Source: Myxococcales bacterium
Lineage (GTDB): Bacteria; Myxococcota; Polyangia; Polyangiales; Polyangiaceae
NCBI GenBank assembly: GCA_003151595.1
Contig: PLXW01000024.1
Location: forward strand, 1-28,474
Direction of reading: 5' to 3'
Length of the DNA stretch: 28,474 nt
Of this stretch, positions 6,211-13,507 are shown piece after piece; position 1 is the first letter of the stretch; every line of letters starts with the position of its first letter. The position numbers and the translations under genes were made by a program. The notes under the pieces are model-generated. The model was not told the origin of the DNA, made no database searches, and saw nothing but the letters and a program-made list of their open reading frames with translations.

Positions 6211-8481
6211 TTGCGGGGCGCGGGCAAGCTCGGTACGAACGAAGCGCCGATGCAGAAGCCCCTCGCCGGCGTGAACGCGCGCGAAGGCGACGAGGTCGTC
6301 GTCGAGGGAGAGGTCGAGCGCGTCACGTTCGAGAGCGCGTCGTCGAGCTTTCGCGTGGTGAAGATCGCGGTCGAAGGGCGGCGCGACAGGCTCGCGGTGG
6401 TCGGGCAATTTCCGCCCGTGTCGGTCGGCGCTCGCATCCGCGCGCGCGGTCGCCTCGTGAACGACGCGAAGCACGGCGAGCAGCTTCAAGCCACGAGCGT
6501 CACCGAGCTGGGGCAGAACACGCTCGTCGGCGTCGAGAAATACCTGGGGAGCGGGATCGTCAAAGGGATCGGCGAGCAGTACGCCAAGCGCATCGTCGCC
6601 GCGTTCGGCATGGACACGCTTCGCGTGCTCGACGAGACGCCGGAGCGACTGCGCGAGGTCGAGGGGCTCGGCGCGCGGCGGATCGATTCGATCGCGAAGG
6701 CGTGGAAAGAGCAGCGCGCGATCCGCGACGTGATGGTGTTCCTGCAAGCGCACGGCGCGTCGGGCGCGCTCGCGGCGCGGATCTTCAAGCGGTACGGCGC
6801 GAACGCGGCGAACGTCGTGTCGCGTGAGCCGTACCGGTTGGCGATGGACGTGTGGGGCGTGGGGTTCAAGACGGCCGATCGCATCGCGGCCGCGATCGGG
6901 ATCGGGCGCGACTCACCGCAGCGGATCGAAGCGGGCATTCTCCAGGCACTGCGCGACGCGCGCGACTCGGGGCACGTGTACGTGCCGGCCGACGATCTGG
7001 GGACGCGCGCGGCGCAGCTCCTCGAAGTGGACTCGAACGATGCGCTGATTCGCGCGTCGCTCGAGCGCGCGATCGACGCCCTGGCGTTCGGCGGGTACGT
7101 CGTGCCGGAGACGACGCGCCTCGGGCGAATCGTGTACGCGGCCGAGATGCACGCTGCGGAGACGCGGCTCGCGGCCAGGCTCGTCGAGCTGGGGGACAGC
7201 GTCGTCGCGCCGATCGACGGTGCCGAGCGCGCGATCGCCGAGTTCGAGAAGCACGCCGGGGTCGCGCTCGCGCCGGAGCAGCGCGACGCCGTGAGCTCGG
7301 CGGCGCGCGCCGCGGTGCTGGTCGTGACGGGCGGGCCGGGCGTTGGCAAGACGACGATTGTTCGCGCGATCCTGGCGGTGTTCGATCGCGCGGGGCTCAC
7401 CGTGAAGCTCGCGGCGCCGACGGGACGCGCGGCGAAGCGGATGACCGAAGCGACGGGGCGCGAGGCGTCGACGTTGCATCGATTGCTCGAGATCGATCCC
7501 AAGACCGGCGCGTTCAAGCGAGACCATCGCAACCCGATCGAGGCCGGCGCGCTCGTGGTCGACGAAGCGTCGATGATCGACCTCGAGATGGCCGACGCGC
7601 TCCTTCAGGCGATCACCACGGGGACGCGGGTGGTCCTCGTGGGCGACGTCGATCAGCTCCCGAGCGTCGGACCGGGCGCGGTGCTCCGCGACGTCATCGC
7701 CTCGAAGCGCATCGCCTGCACGCGGCTCACGCGGATCTTCCGGCAAGAGAAGGAGAGCCTCATCGTCGTCAACGCGCACCGCATCCACGACGGCGAACCG
7801 CCGCTCGTCCCGGAAGTGGGAGACGAGCGCGCCGACTTCTACGTCGTCGACCGGCGCGATCCCGAATCCGCGAAGAAGACGATCGTCGAGCTCGTGACCG
7901 CGCGCATCCCGCGCCGCTTCGGGCTCGATCCCGTGCGCGACGTTCAGGTGCTCACGCCCATGCACCGCGGGCCGTGCGGCTCTTTCGCCCTCAACGACGC
8001 CCTCCAGGCCGCGCTGAACCCGCGCGCCGTCGCGGAGATCACCCACGGCGCCCGCATCTTCCGCGTCGGCGACAAGGTGATGCAGCTCCGCAACGACTAC
8101 GACCGCAACGTGTGGAACGGCGACGTGGGGCTCGTCACGAGCATCGAACAGGAAGAAGACACGCTCACCGTGCGTTACGACGCTGACCGCGACGTGGTCT
8201 ACGAGCGCGGGTCGTTCGACGAGCTGTCGCTGGCGTACGCATGCAGTGTGCACAAAGCGCAGGGGAGCGAGTATCCGGCGGTCGTGGTGCCGCTCCTGAC
8301 CACGCACTTCGTCATGCTGTCGCGCAACTTGCTCTACACCGCGGTCACGCGCGGAAAGCGGCTCGTCGTGCTCGTTTGCGACCCGCGCGCCGTCAGCATC
8401 GCGCTCGCCGAAGATCGGCGCGACGAGCGTCGCACGCGTCTTGCCACGCGAATCATGGAGGCGCCGTGTCTGACTCGTTGA
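6211..8481 (+). CDS. recD2: RecD2-type superfamily 1 DNA helicase
   Basis: Helicase of 756 residues, the length of RecD2 (the RecD-like enzyme that works without RecBC), moving 5'-3' on DNA in repair. Order: N-terminal OB-like domain (~25-100), helix-hairpin-helix region (LREVEGLGARRI; DVWGVGFKTADRIA), then the RecA-like core with Walker A GGPGVGKT (374-381), motif Ia APTGRAAKRM (402-411), Walker B VVDEASMID (449-457), motif III GDVDQLPSVGPG (478-489), the RIFRQ arginine motif (508-512), and C-terminal motifs SVHKAQGSEYP and LLYTAVTRGK. The TTG at 6211 is supported by AAGGAAG ten bases upstream; an ATG at 6250, without a clear ribosome binding site, would shorten the protein by 13 residues. 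Divergent from marC. Confidence 0.95.
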   Translation: MRGAGKLGTNEAPMQKPLAGVNAREGDEVVVEGEVERVTFESASSSFRVVKIAVEGRRDRLAVVGQFPPVSVGARIRARGRLVNDAKHGEQLQATSVTELGQNTLVGVEKYLGSGIVKGIGEQYAKRIVAAFGMDTLRVLDETPERLREVEGLGARRIDSIAKAWKEQRAIRDVMVFLQAHGASGALAARIFKRYGANAANVVSREPYRLAMDVWGVGFKTADRIAAAIGIGRDSPQRIEAGILQALRDARDSGHVYVPADDLGTRAAQLLEVDSNDALIRASLERAIDALAFGGYVVPETTRLGRIVYAAEMHAAETRLAARLVELGDSVVAPIDGAERAIAEFEKHAGVALAPEQRDAVSSAARAAVLVVTGGPGVGKTTIVRAILAVFDRAGLTVKLAAPTGRAAKRMTEATGREASTLHRLLEIDPKTGAFKRDHRNPIEAGALVVDEASMIDLEMADALLQAITTGTRVVLVGDVDQLPSVGPGAVLRDVIASKRIACTRLTRIFRQEKESLIVVNAHRIHDGEPPLVPEVGDERADFYVVDRRDPESAKKTIVELVTARIPRRFGLDPVRDVQVLTPMHRGPCGSFALNDALQAALNPRAVAEITHGARIFRVGDKVMQLRNDYDRNVWNGDVGLVTSIEQEEDTLTVRYDADRDVVYERGSFDELSLAYACSVHKAQGSEYPAVVVPLLTTHFVMLSRNLLYTAVTRGKRLVVLVCDPRAVSIALAEDRRDERRTRLATRIMEAPCLTR

Positions 8482-8515
8482 CGCGCGTGCCCCGCATGGT
8501 CACGCTGGTGAGCGC

Positions 8516-9031
8516 ATGCTGAAGCGGCTCGTCCTAGGGATCGTCATCGGGCTCATCGTCGGTGGGCTCGTGGCCGCCGGCGTGGTCACCGGGCTGCACT
8601 GGCTGACGTTCAGCGGCGTGGGCACGTTCGGCGCGACGATGGCGTACGCGCTCGCGGCCGGGACGGGCGTCGTCGTCGGGCTCGTCGCCGGGAAACCGAT
8701 CTGGGCCAAGGGGGGGCAGATCGAAGCGGCGCTGAAGGCGTTCTTCGGGGCGCTCCTCGCCGCCGGCGGAATGTTCGCGCTGCGCACGTGGGCGAAGGTC
8801 GACGTGGATCTGGCGATGCTTCACGCCGGGAGCGGTGTCATCGGCGATCTGCCGGGCGCGTCGCTGCCGATCATCGCGGCGGTGCTCGGTGGGTTCTACG
8901 AGCTCGACAACACGCCGGAAGCGAAGGACGCGAAGTCGCGCACGCGCGTCGCCGGCAACGTGCGCGTGGCCGAAGAAGCGGAAGCCGCCGAAGACGACGC
9001 GCCCGCCGCGGCGAAGAAGCGCACGCGATAA
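8516..9031 (+). CDS. Small membrane protein of unknown function
   Basis: Unrecognised 171-residue protein. Three clear hydrophobic helices lie near residues 4-26, 38-60 and 70-92, with a further hydrophobic stretch near 109-128 (LPGASLPIIAAVLGG). Several Gly-rich helix segments (GIVIGLIVGGLVAAGVV) suggest close helix packing. The last ~40 residues are highly charged, with an Ala/Glu run followed by a Lys/Arg end (AAKKRTR), probably cytoplasmic. The gene starts 34 bases after recD2 and ends 3 bases before the deacetylase gene, so it may be co-expressed with the latter at the membrane. Confidence 0.75.
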   Translation: MLKRLVLGIVIGLIVGGLVAAGVVTGLHWLTFSGVGTFGATMAYALAAGTGVVVGLVAGKPIWAKGGQIEAALKAFFGALLAAGGMFALRTWAKVDVDLAMLHAGSGVIGDLPGASLPIIAAVLGGFYELDNTPEAKDAKSRTRVAGNVRVAEEAEAAEDDAPAAAKKRTR

Positions 9032-9034
9032 GCA

Positions 9035-9826
9035 ATGCCTCCGGCGCGCGCGCTCCTCTACGCGTCGACGCTGGCGGTGCTCGTGCTCGCAGCGCGCTCG
9101 GCGCTGGTGCGTCCGCCGCCGCTGTCGGTCGCGGCGGTGGCGTGCCTGGCGTACGTCGCGCTGATCCTCTCGGGCGTGTTCCTGATTCGACTGCGCATGT
9201 TCGCCGACGCCGTCACGCGCGGCCCGCGCGACGCGCGCGGATTCGCGCTCACGTTCGACGACGGCCCCGATCCCACGTCGACTCCGCGCGTGCTCGACGC
9301 GCTCGACGTGGCGCGCGCGAAGGCGACGTTCTTCGTCATCGCCAGGAAAGCCGAGGCGCATCCGGAGCTCGTGAAGGAGATCCTGGCGCGCGGCCACGCC
9401 ATCGGTCTCCATTCGTACGCGCACGATCGCTTCTTCACGCTGCGCGGTGAGAAGACCGTGCGCGCGGATCTCGAGCGAGGCATCGCCGTGCTGGAGGCGA
9501 TCACGGGAGCGAAGCCGACCATCTTTCGCCCGCCCATCGGCCACACGAACCCGATCGTCGCGCGCGTCTCGGAGGACCTGGGGCTCGCGGTGGTTGGGTG
9601 GAGCGTGAGCGCGTTCGATGGGATCGCGGGGGCCAGCGCGGAGCGCGTGATCGCGCGGATCTCGTCGCGGATTCGTGACGGGTCGATCGTTCTCCTCCAT
9701 GACGCGAGCGAGCGTGGGACGCACACGCCGGTGGCGGCGGACGCGCTGGTACGAATCGTCGAAGCGGCGCGCGAGTCGCGGATGGAGGTCGTGCCGCTCG
9801 CGCCGTGGATCGAAGCCAGCGAGTAG
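9035..9826 (+). CDS. Membrane-anchored NodB-domain polysaccharide deacetylase
   Basis: Protein of 263 residues with two N-terminal hydrophobic segments (about 8-25 and 31-52) that anchor a carbohydrate esterase 4 domain. All five family motifs are visible: TFDDGPDP (D75 and metal ligand D76), HSYAH (metal ligands H126 and H130), RPPIGHTNP near 165-173, the W189-centred WSVSAFD, and LLHD (H222). Enzymes of this type remove N-acetyl groups from peptidoglycan or another envelope glycan using a divalent metal. The intact motifs suggest an active enzyme. It follows the small membrane protein gene by 3 bases and is convergent with the sensor kinase gene, 5 bases away. Confidence 0.92.
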   Translation: MPPARALLYASTLAVLVLAARSALVRPPPLSVAAVACLAYVALILSGVFLIRLRMFADAVTRGPRDARGFALTFDDGPDPTSTPRVLDALDVARAKATFFVIARKAEAHPELVKEILARGHAIGLHSYAHDRFFTLRGEKTVRADLERGIAVLEAITGAKPTIFRPPIGHTNPIVARVSEDLGLAVVGWSVSAFDGIAGASAERVIARISSRIRDGSIVLLHDASERGTHTPVAADALVRIVEAARESRMEVVPLAPWIEASE

Positions 9827-9831
9827 GCGCG

Positions 9832-11334
9832 TCAGTCGGCGGCCGCGGGGAGCTCGATCACGAACCGCGCGCCGCCGCGGTGCTCTTCGTCGATGCCGAT
9901 CGTTCCCCCCGCCGCTTCGACGACGCCGCGACACACCGCGAGCCCCAGGCCGGTCCCTTCGCCCACGTCTTTCGTGGTGACGAACGGCTCGAACATGCGC
10001 GTGCGGATCGACTCGGGGATCCCGGGGCCCGTGTCGTCGACCTCGATGCGAACGCGCGCGCCCGCGCGTCGAACGCGGACGGTCACCACGTCGTCGTCCT
10101 GCGCGCCGCCCGGTCGCGAGGCGATCGCCGCCCCGGCGTTGATGATCACGTTGAGCAGAATCTGCGTCAGTCGCGGCGCCGACAGCGCCACGTAGGCCGG
10201 CGTCTTCTCCGCGTCGATGGCCAGGCGAACGGTCTTGAACGGCTTCTGCGGCTTCACCAGCGCGAACACGTCTTCGGCGACGCTCGCCACGTCGGCCGGA
10301 GCCGCCGGCATCTGCGACGACTGCGCTCCCCCTTCGGGGCGCGCGAAGTCGAGCAGGTCGTGGAGCACGCCGCTGATGCGCTCGGTCTCGCTCTTCATGC
10401 GCACCAGGAAGTCGCGCTGCTCCTCCGGCGTGAGCCCACCTTCGAGCAGGAGGTCCTCCATGCCGAGGATCGCCGCGATCGGGTTTCCGATCTCGTGCGC
10501 CAGGCCCGCCGACAAGCGACCGACGCTGGCGAGCTGCTCGCTGCGCACGAGCTGTCTCCGCGCTTCACCCAATCGCGCGGTGGTCTTCGTGAGCTCCACG
10601 ACCTTCGCGCGCATCGCGTCTTCTTCGTGTACGAGTCGCTCCGTCATCGTCTGCATGCTGACCGCGAGCTCGGCCAGCTCGCGCGCGCCGGTGGTCGGGA
10701 CCGCGAGGAAGCGCGACCCGCTGGCGACGCGATCGGCCGCGCGCACGAGCGCTTCGACCGGCTGCACGATGAGGCGCGTCAGCGCGAAGTAGGCGAACGT
10801 CATGAGCGCGAGGGCGAAGGTCATCATGTAGAGCGCGACGAGCTTCACGAGCGGCGAAGCGTGATCCGCGTCGTCGTCCGTTCGCAGACGCAGCACCACC
10901 ACGCCGTCGCCCAGCGGAACGCTCACGTCGAGCACGCGCCCGCTCGCGCCGCGATGGCGCGTGTCCGATTCGCGGTACGGGCGCGCCGGCGCGGTCATGG
11001 TCGCCAGATCGTTCTCGGCGCCGGCGCACGCTTCGGGCTCCCCCTTCGCGTCCCACACGCACGTCGCTTCCACCGCACCCAGCCCGGCGTGGCTCTCGAG
11101 AACGCGGAGCAGCTCTGCCCGATCACCGCGCGCGCGCACTTCGCCGACGTCGGCCGCGACCGCACGCCCGAGCGCACGCGCTCCCGTCTCGCGCGCTCCG
11201 AGCAACGTCGCTCGTGTGACGCTCGCCACCGCAAAGAACAGCGGTACGAACGCGAGCAGCATCAGCCCCGCCAGCGCGAGGAGGATCTGCACGCGAAGAC
11301 CAGGCGCGCGCGATTCGGCCACGACGCCGATCAC
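9832..11334 (-). CDS. Membrane sensor histidine kinase (orphan)
   Basis: Two-component sensor kinase of 500 residues. TM1 is near 16-38, a ~120-residue periplasmic sensor domain follows, TM2 is near 163-186, then a HAMP-like linker and coiled coil to ~265. The phosphoacceptor is His280 in SAGLAHEIGNP. The ATPase domain shows the N box (N395/N399 in LLNVIINA), G1 DTGPGIP (434-440), the F box FEPFVTTK, and G2 GTGLGLA (460-466). The phosphoacceptor region and short ATPase domain resemble NtrB-type kinases. The periplasmic domain has two cysteines (C92 and C103) that could form a disulfide. No response regulator gene is adjacent. The gene starts with GTG 30 bases after a small cytochrome c lipoprotein gene, raising the idea of redox or haem-linked sensing. 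Confidence 0.93.
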   Translation of the reverse strand: MIGVVAESRAPGLRVQILLALAGLMLLAFVPLFFAVASVTRATLLGARETGARALGRAVAADVGEVRARGDRAELLRVLESHAGLGAVEATCVWDAKGEPEACAGAENDLATMTAPARPYRESDTRHRGASGRVLDVSVPLGDGVVVLRLRTDDDADHASPLVKLVALYMMTFALALMTFAYFALTRLIVQPVEALVRAADRVASGSRFLAVPTTGARELAELAVSMQTMTERLVHEEDAMRAKVVELTKTTARLGEARRQLVRSEQLASVGRLSAGLAHEIGNPIAAILGMEDLLLEGGLTPEEQRDFLVRMKSETERISGVLHDLLDFARPEGGAQSSQMPAAPADVASVAEDVFALVKPQKPFKTVRLAIDAEKTPAYVALSAPRLTQILLNVIINAGAAIASRPGGAQDDDVVTVRVRRAGARVRIEVDDTGPGIPESIRTRMFEPFVTTKDVGEGTGLGLAVCRGVVEAAGGTIGIDEEHRGGARFVIELPAAAD

Positions 11335-11352
11335 GCTATCGCGAGCGCGCCC

Positions 11353-11379
11353 GGCGCGTCACCTTCACGGTGATGCGCC
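11353..11379 (-). promoter_or_regulatory. Stem-loop between the cytochrome and kinase genes
   Basis: Arms 11353-11363 and 11369-11379 pair over 10 of 11 positions around a 5-base loop that contains the cytochrome gene's stop codon. There is no U-tract, so it is not a classic terminator. It could attenuate or protect the message and uncouple kinase expression. Confidence 0.45.
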
Positions 11380-11664
11380 CGTCCCCGCGGCATCGGGCGC
11401 GGCGAGGTAGTCGATCATCTGCGCCCATTGGTCGTCGGTAAGGTGAGCGCGCGTGCGATGCCGCGTGAATGCATCCTGGAGCTGCGCGCGCGTCCGTTGC
11501 CCCGGCTCGACGCGCACGTGGCACGCACCGCACTTCGCTTTGTGAAGGCGCGCGATGGGGCTCTGCGAGGGTGCGGTCGCGCTCGTCGTGTTTCCGGACG
11601 GCGCGCCGCACGCTGCGGTCGCCGTCGCGATCACGCACGCCGCAATCGCCACCAGCGTTCGCAC
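11365..11664 (-). CDS. Small monohaem cytochrome c lipoprotein
   Basis: Predicted 99-residue lipoprotein. The signal peptide ends in ATAAC, giving a lipidated Cys near residue 19, followed by a Ser/Thr/Pro linker and one haem-attachment motif KCGACH (CxxCH). Downstream, HRTRAHLTDDQWAQMIDYLA carries histidines and a methionine that could supply the second axial ligand. At about 60 residues of fold the domain is very small for a cytochrome c. It should sit on a periplasmic membrane face and carry electrons or sense redox state. The start is GTG at 11664, one base after the HAD gene stop (TGA at 11668-11666). The sensor kinase gene follows 30 bases downstream, so all are probably on one transcript. 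Confidence 0.82.
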   Translation of the reverse strand: MRTLVAIAACVIATATAACGAPSGNTTSATAPSQSPIARLHKAKCGACHVRVEPGQRTRAQLQDAFTRHRTRAHLTDDQWAQMIDYLAAPDAAGTGASP

Positions 11665-11665
11665 C

Positions 11666-12529
11666 TCAGGCCTCGCCGTCGTCGCGCACGCCGAAAGCGT
11701 CCTCGATCGCGCGCGCGATTCCGCCGCCGTGCTCCGCCGTCTCCTCGAGCACGATGCTCGCCGCTTTCTTCACGTCATCGGGCGCGTGCCCCATGGCGTA
11801 CGAGCGCCCCGCGACGGCGAACATCGACACGTCGTTCATCCAGTCGCCGACGCACACCGTCTCTTCCGGCGCGCACCCGTAGTGCTCGGCGACGAACGCG
11901 AGCGCGGAGCCCTTCGTCCCTCCGGCCGCGCGGGCGATCATTCCCCACGCATCGGGGAGCCTGCGGATCGGGAACGTCGCGACCTGCGCGCCCGCTCCCA
12001 CCGTTCGCGCGATCTCCTCGTGCGTCCCGTGAATCTGCGCCGCGGTTCCGACCGCAACGACGGCTGTGACGCCGTCTTCGTCGGTCCACCACTCGTGCGC
12101 GACGACCGACTCGGCGCTTCGCACGTCGGTCGACCACGTCTTCACGTACCCGAGGAACGCCTCGCCCATCGCGTCGTGAACGATCGCGTCTTGCGCGAAG
12201 ATGAACGTCGCCGGCCCGTGCCGCCCGAGCGCATCGCGCACCGCGCGCGCGTGCTCCCCGCGGAGCCCGTGATGAACGAGCGTCGCGTGATCCGACGCGC
12301 GCACCATGTGACTCCCGTCGGCGCACCCCACCGGCCCTGCGATCCCGATCGCCTCCGCGGCCTTCCGCGTTCCCGAATACAGGCGCCCCGTGAGAATGCT
12401 CACGTGCACCCCCGCGCGCGCCGCAGCCCGAAGGGCGCGCACGTCGCGATCGTGCGGAGCGCCGCGCGTGTCGAGGAGGGTGCCGTCGAGGTCGACGGCG
12501 ATCACTTTGAAGCGGTGGTTTTTGGACAC
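11666..12529 (-). CDS. HAD-superfamily phosphatase, Cof type
   Basis: Cytosolic phosphatase of 287 residues in the Cof/type IIB branch of the HAD superfamily, which hydrolyses sugar phosphates, nucleotides or flavin phosphates. Motif I is AVDLDGTLLD (nucleophile D13, acid D15), motif II ILTGR (T47), motif III Lys206 in GGTKGSAL, and motif IV VGDWMNDVSM (D229, D233). The cap domain lies between motifs II and III, as expected for this branch. All catalytic residues are present. The start is GTG at 12529 with no obvious Shine-Dalgarno, and a 9-bp GC-rich hairpin ends 8 bases upstream. The gene occupies the position after rpmA where obgE is common in many bacteria. The substrate cannot be read from the sequence. 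Confidence 0.92.
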   Translation of the reverse strand: MSKNHRFKVIAVDLDGTLLDTRGAPHDRDVRALRAAARAGVHVSILTGRLYSGTRKAAEAIGIAGPVGCADGSHMVRASDHATLVHHGLRGEHARAVRDALGRHGPATFIFAQDAIVHDAMGEAFLGYVKTWSTDVRSAESVVAHEWWTDEDGVTAVVAVGTAAQIHGTHEEIARTVGAGAQVATFPIRRLPDAWGMIARAAGGTKGSALAFVAEHYGCAPEETVCVGDWMNDVSMFAVAGRSYAMGHAPDDVKKAASIVLEETAEHGGGIARAIEDAFGVRDDGEA

Positions 12530-12537
12530 GACGGAGC

Positions 12538-12560
12538 GACGCGCGATGAGCTCGCGCGTC
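12538..12560 (-). promoter_or_regulatory. GC-rich hairpin between rpmA and the HAD gene
   Basis: A perfect 9-bp stem (12538-12546 with 12552-12560) closes on a 5-base loop. It ends 8 bases before the GTG start of the HAD gene and has no U-tract, so it more likely lowers read-through or blocks ribosome entry than terminates fully. Confidence 0.5.
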
Positions 12561-12587
12561 TCGTCAGCTTACTTCACTCGCGCGAAG

Positions 12588-12860
12588 TCACTCAGCAGCG
12601 TCGGCAGCGAACGGAACCACTGTGCACTTCCGCTGGGTCTTCGTGCGCCACTCGTACTTCACGGTGCCGTCGACGAGCGCGAAGAGCGTGTAGTCCTTGC
12701 CGAGCCCGACGCCCGCGCCGGGCGCGATCGACGAACCGACCTGACGAACGATGATGTTTCCCGCACGGACGACTTCGCCGCCGTAGACCTTCGTTCCACG
12801 TCGCTGCGCATTCGAGCTGCGCCCGTTGCGAGTGCTGCCTGCGCCTTTTTTGTGAGCCAT
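12588..12860 (-). CDS. rpmA: 50S ribosomal protein L27
   Basis: Ribosomal protein of 90 residues that reaches into the peptidyl-transferase centre of the large subunit. The start [16 protein letters not shown] and the conserved [14 protein letters not shown](V) are diagnostic, and length matches the family. The protein begins at MAHKKG, the standard bacterial form, with no cleavable N-terminal extension as seen in some Firmicutes. An AAGG ribosome binding site lies about 9 bases before the ATG. It follows rplU with 33 bases between them, the near-universal L21-L27 pair. Confidence 0.99.
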   Translation of the reverse strand: MAHKKGAGSTRNGRSSNAQRRGTKVYGGEVVRAGNIIVRQVGSSIAPGAGVGLGKDYTLFALVDGTVKYEWRTKTQRKCTVVPFAADAAE

Positions 12861-12893
12861 TGTCTTTGCCTTACTAAAGTTCTGGGCGCGGGC

Positions 12894-13202
12894 TCAGCCC
12901 GTGATGCCGGTGATTTCGAGCGCAGTGAACGGCTGGCGGTGCCCGTTCTTGCGACGGTAGTTCTTACGGCGACGGAACTTGAAGACGATGATCTTCTTCT
13001 CGCGCGCCTGCGCCACGACCTTCGCCGTGACCTTCGCGCCCGCGACCAGCGGAGTGCCGATCTTCAGCGCATCGCCGCCGACGAGGAGAACCTGATCGAA
13101 GGTCACCGTCTCGCCGACCGCCGCCCCGATCTTTTCGATCCGGAGCCTGTCGCCTTGCGCGACCTTGTACTGCTTGCCGCCCGTCGTCATCACCGCATAC
13201 AT
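12894..13202 (-). CDS. rplU: 50S ribosomal protein L21
   Basis: Ribosomal protein of 102 residues that binds 23S r[21 protein letters not shown] at the start and the basic [17 protein letters not shown] near the C-terminus are family signatures. The AGAGGG ribosome binding site lies 6 bases upstream of the ATG. It is the first gene of the minus-strand transcript rplU-rpmA, which may continue into the HAD, cytochrome and kinase genes. A well-formed promoter lies about 115 bases upstream, leaving a ~108-base leader. Confidence 0.99.
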   Translation of the reverse strand: MYAVMTTGGKQYKVAQGDRLRIEKIGAAVGETVTFDQVLLVGGDALKIGTPLVAGAKVTAKVVAQAREKKIIVFKFRRRKNYRRKNGHRQPFTALEITGITG

Positions 13203-13310
13203 GGCTGACCCTCTTCGTTGGCCGCGCGCCGCTCTCTAGAGAAGAGCTTCGCTTCGCGCGGCGGGGAATCCCGAGGCAAACGTGCGAAGAGCACGCGGGC
13301 CGAAACGGGA
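13203..13310 (-). promoter_or_regulatory. rplU 5' leader (possible L21 leader)
   Basis: The predicted transcript has about 108 untranslated bases before L21. Leaders that control L21 operons are known in some bacteria. Two short inverted repeats are visible here, but I cannot match a known leader structure. Confidence 0.35.
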
Positions 13311-13316
13311 CGCGGG

Positions 13317-13344
13317 AGTATACGGGCGAAGGGTCGGTTGTAAA
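13317..13344 (-). promoter_or_regulatory. Sigma70-like promoter of rplU-rpmA
   Basis: On the minus strand TTTACA (13339-13344) is followed after 16 bases by TATACT (13317-13322), each one mismatch from consensus. It is an unusually AT-rich island in this DNA. Start of transcription is expected near 13310. Confidence 0.8.
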
Positions 13345-13347
13345 GCG

Positions 13348-13364
13348 CTTTGGGTCCCTTTGGG
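13348..13364. repeat. Two CTTTGGG direct repeats just upstream of the rplU promoter
   Basis: CTTTGGG occurs at 13348-13354 and 13358-13364, exactly 10 bases (about one helical turn) apart, immediately upstream of the -35 element. The palindrome AAAGCGCTTT (13342-13351) overlaps both the -35 and the first repeat. The arrangement resembles a protein-binding site. Confidence 0.45.
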
Positions 13365-13392
13365 CGCAGACCGCCGCGGCGACGGCAGGCAC

Positions 13393-13415
13393 GGGGGAGG
13401 GGAGGGGGCCCGGGG
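13393..13415 (+). other. G-quadruplex-forming motif
   Basis: Four runs of four or five G are separated by loops of 1, 1 and 3 bases (13393-13397, 13399-13402, 13404-13408, 13412-13415). This meets the canonical intramolecular quadruplex pattern on the plus strand. Confidence 0.7.
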
Positions 13416-13507
13416 CTCCCGCGAGAGGGCCATGTCAACGGGCTGTAACTTCGGCGCGCGCCTTGCTGAGTACCCAGGCAACGGCGTTCCCCGCGCGGAG
13501 TGAATCA

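Larger units (their letters stand above)
13203..13507. other. Divergent non-coding region between rplU and the c-haem lipoprotein gene
   Basis: This 305-base stretch has no credible gene. From left to right it holds the rplU ribosome binding site, a TCTCTAGAGA palindrome (13233-13242), a small CGGG/CCCG hairpin (13262-13273), the rplU promoter, two CTTTGGG direct repeats, a G-quadruplex motif, and the GGAG ribosome binding site (13497-13500) of the plus-strand gene. No convincing promoter for the plus-strand gene was found. Confidence 0.7.

Noticed and set aside
5386..6753. A 455-codon minus-strand frame covering marC and part of recD2
   Set aside because: It spans two genes with clear motifs in other frames and shows only Arg/His/Asp-rich shadow sequence.
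9805..11373. A 522-codon plus-strand frame opposite the sensor kinase
   Set aside because: The minus strand encodes all kinase motifs; the plus translation is Arg/His-rich without any recognisable fold.
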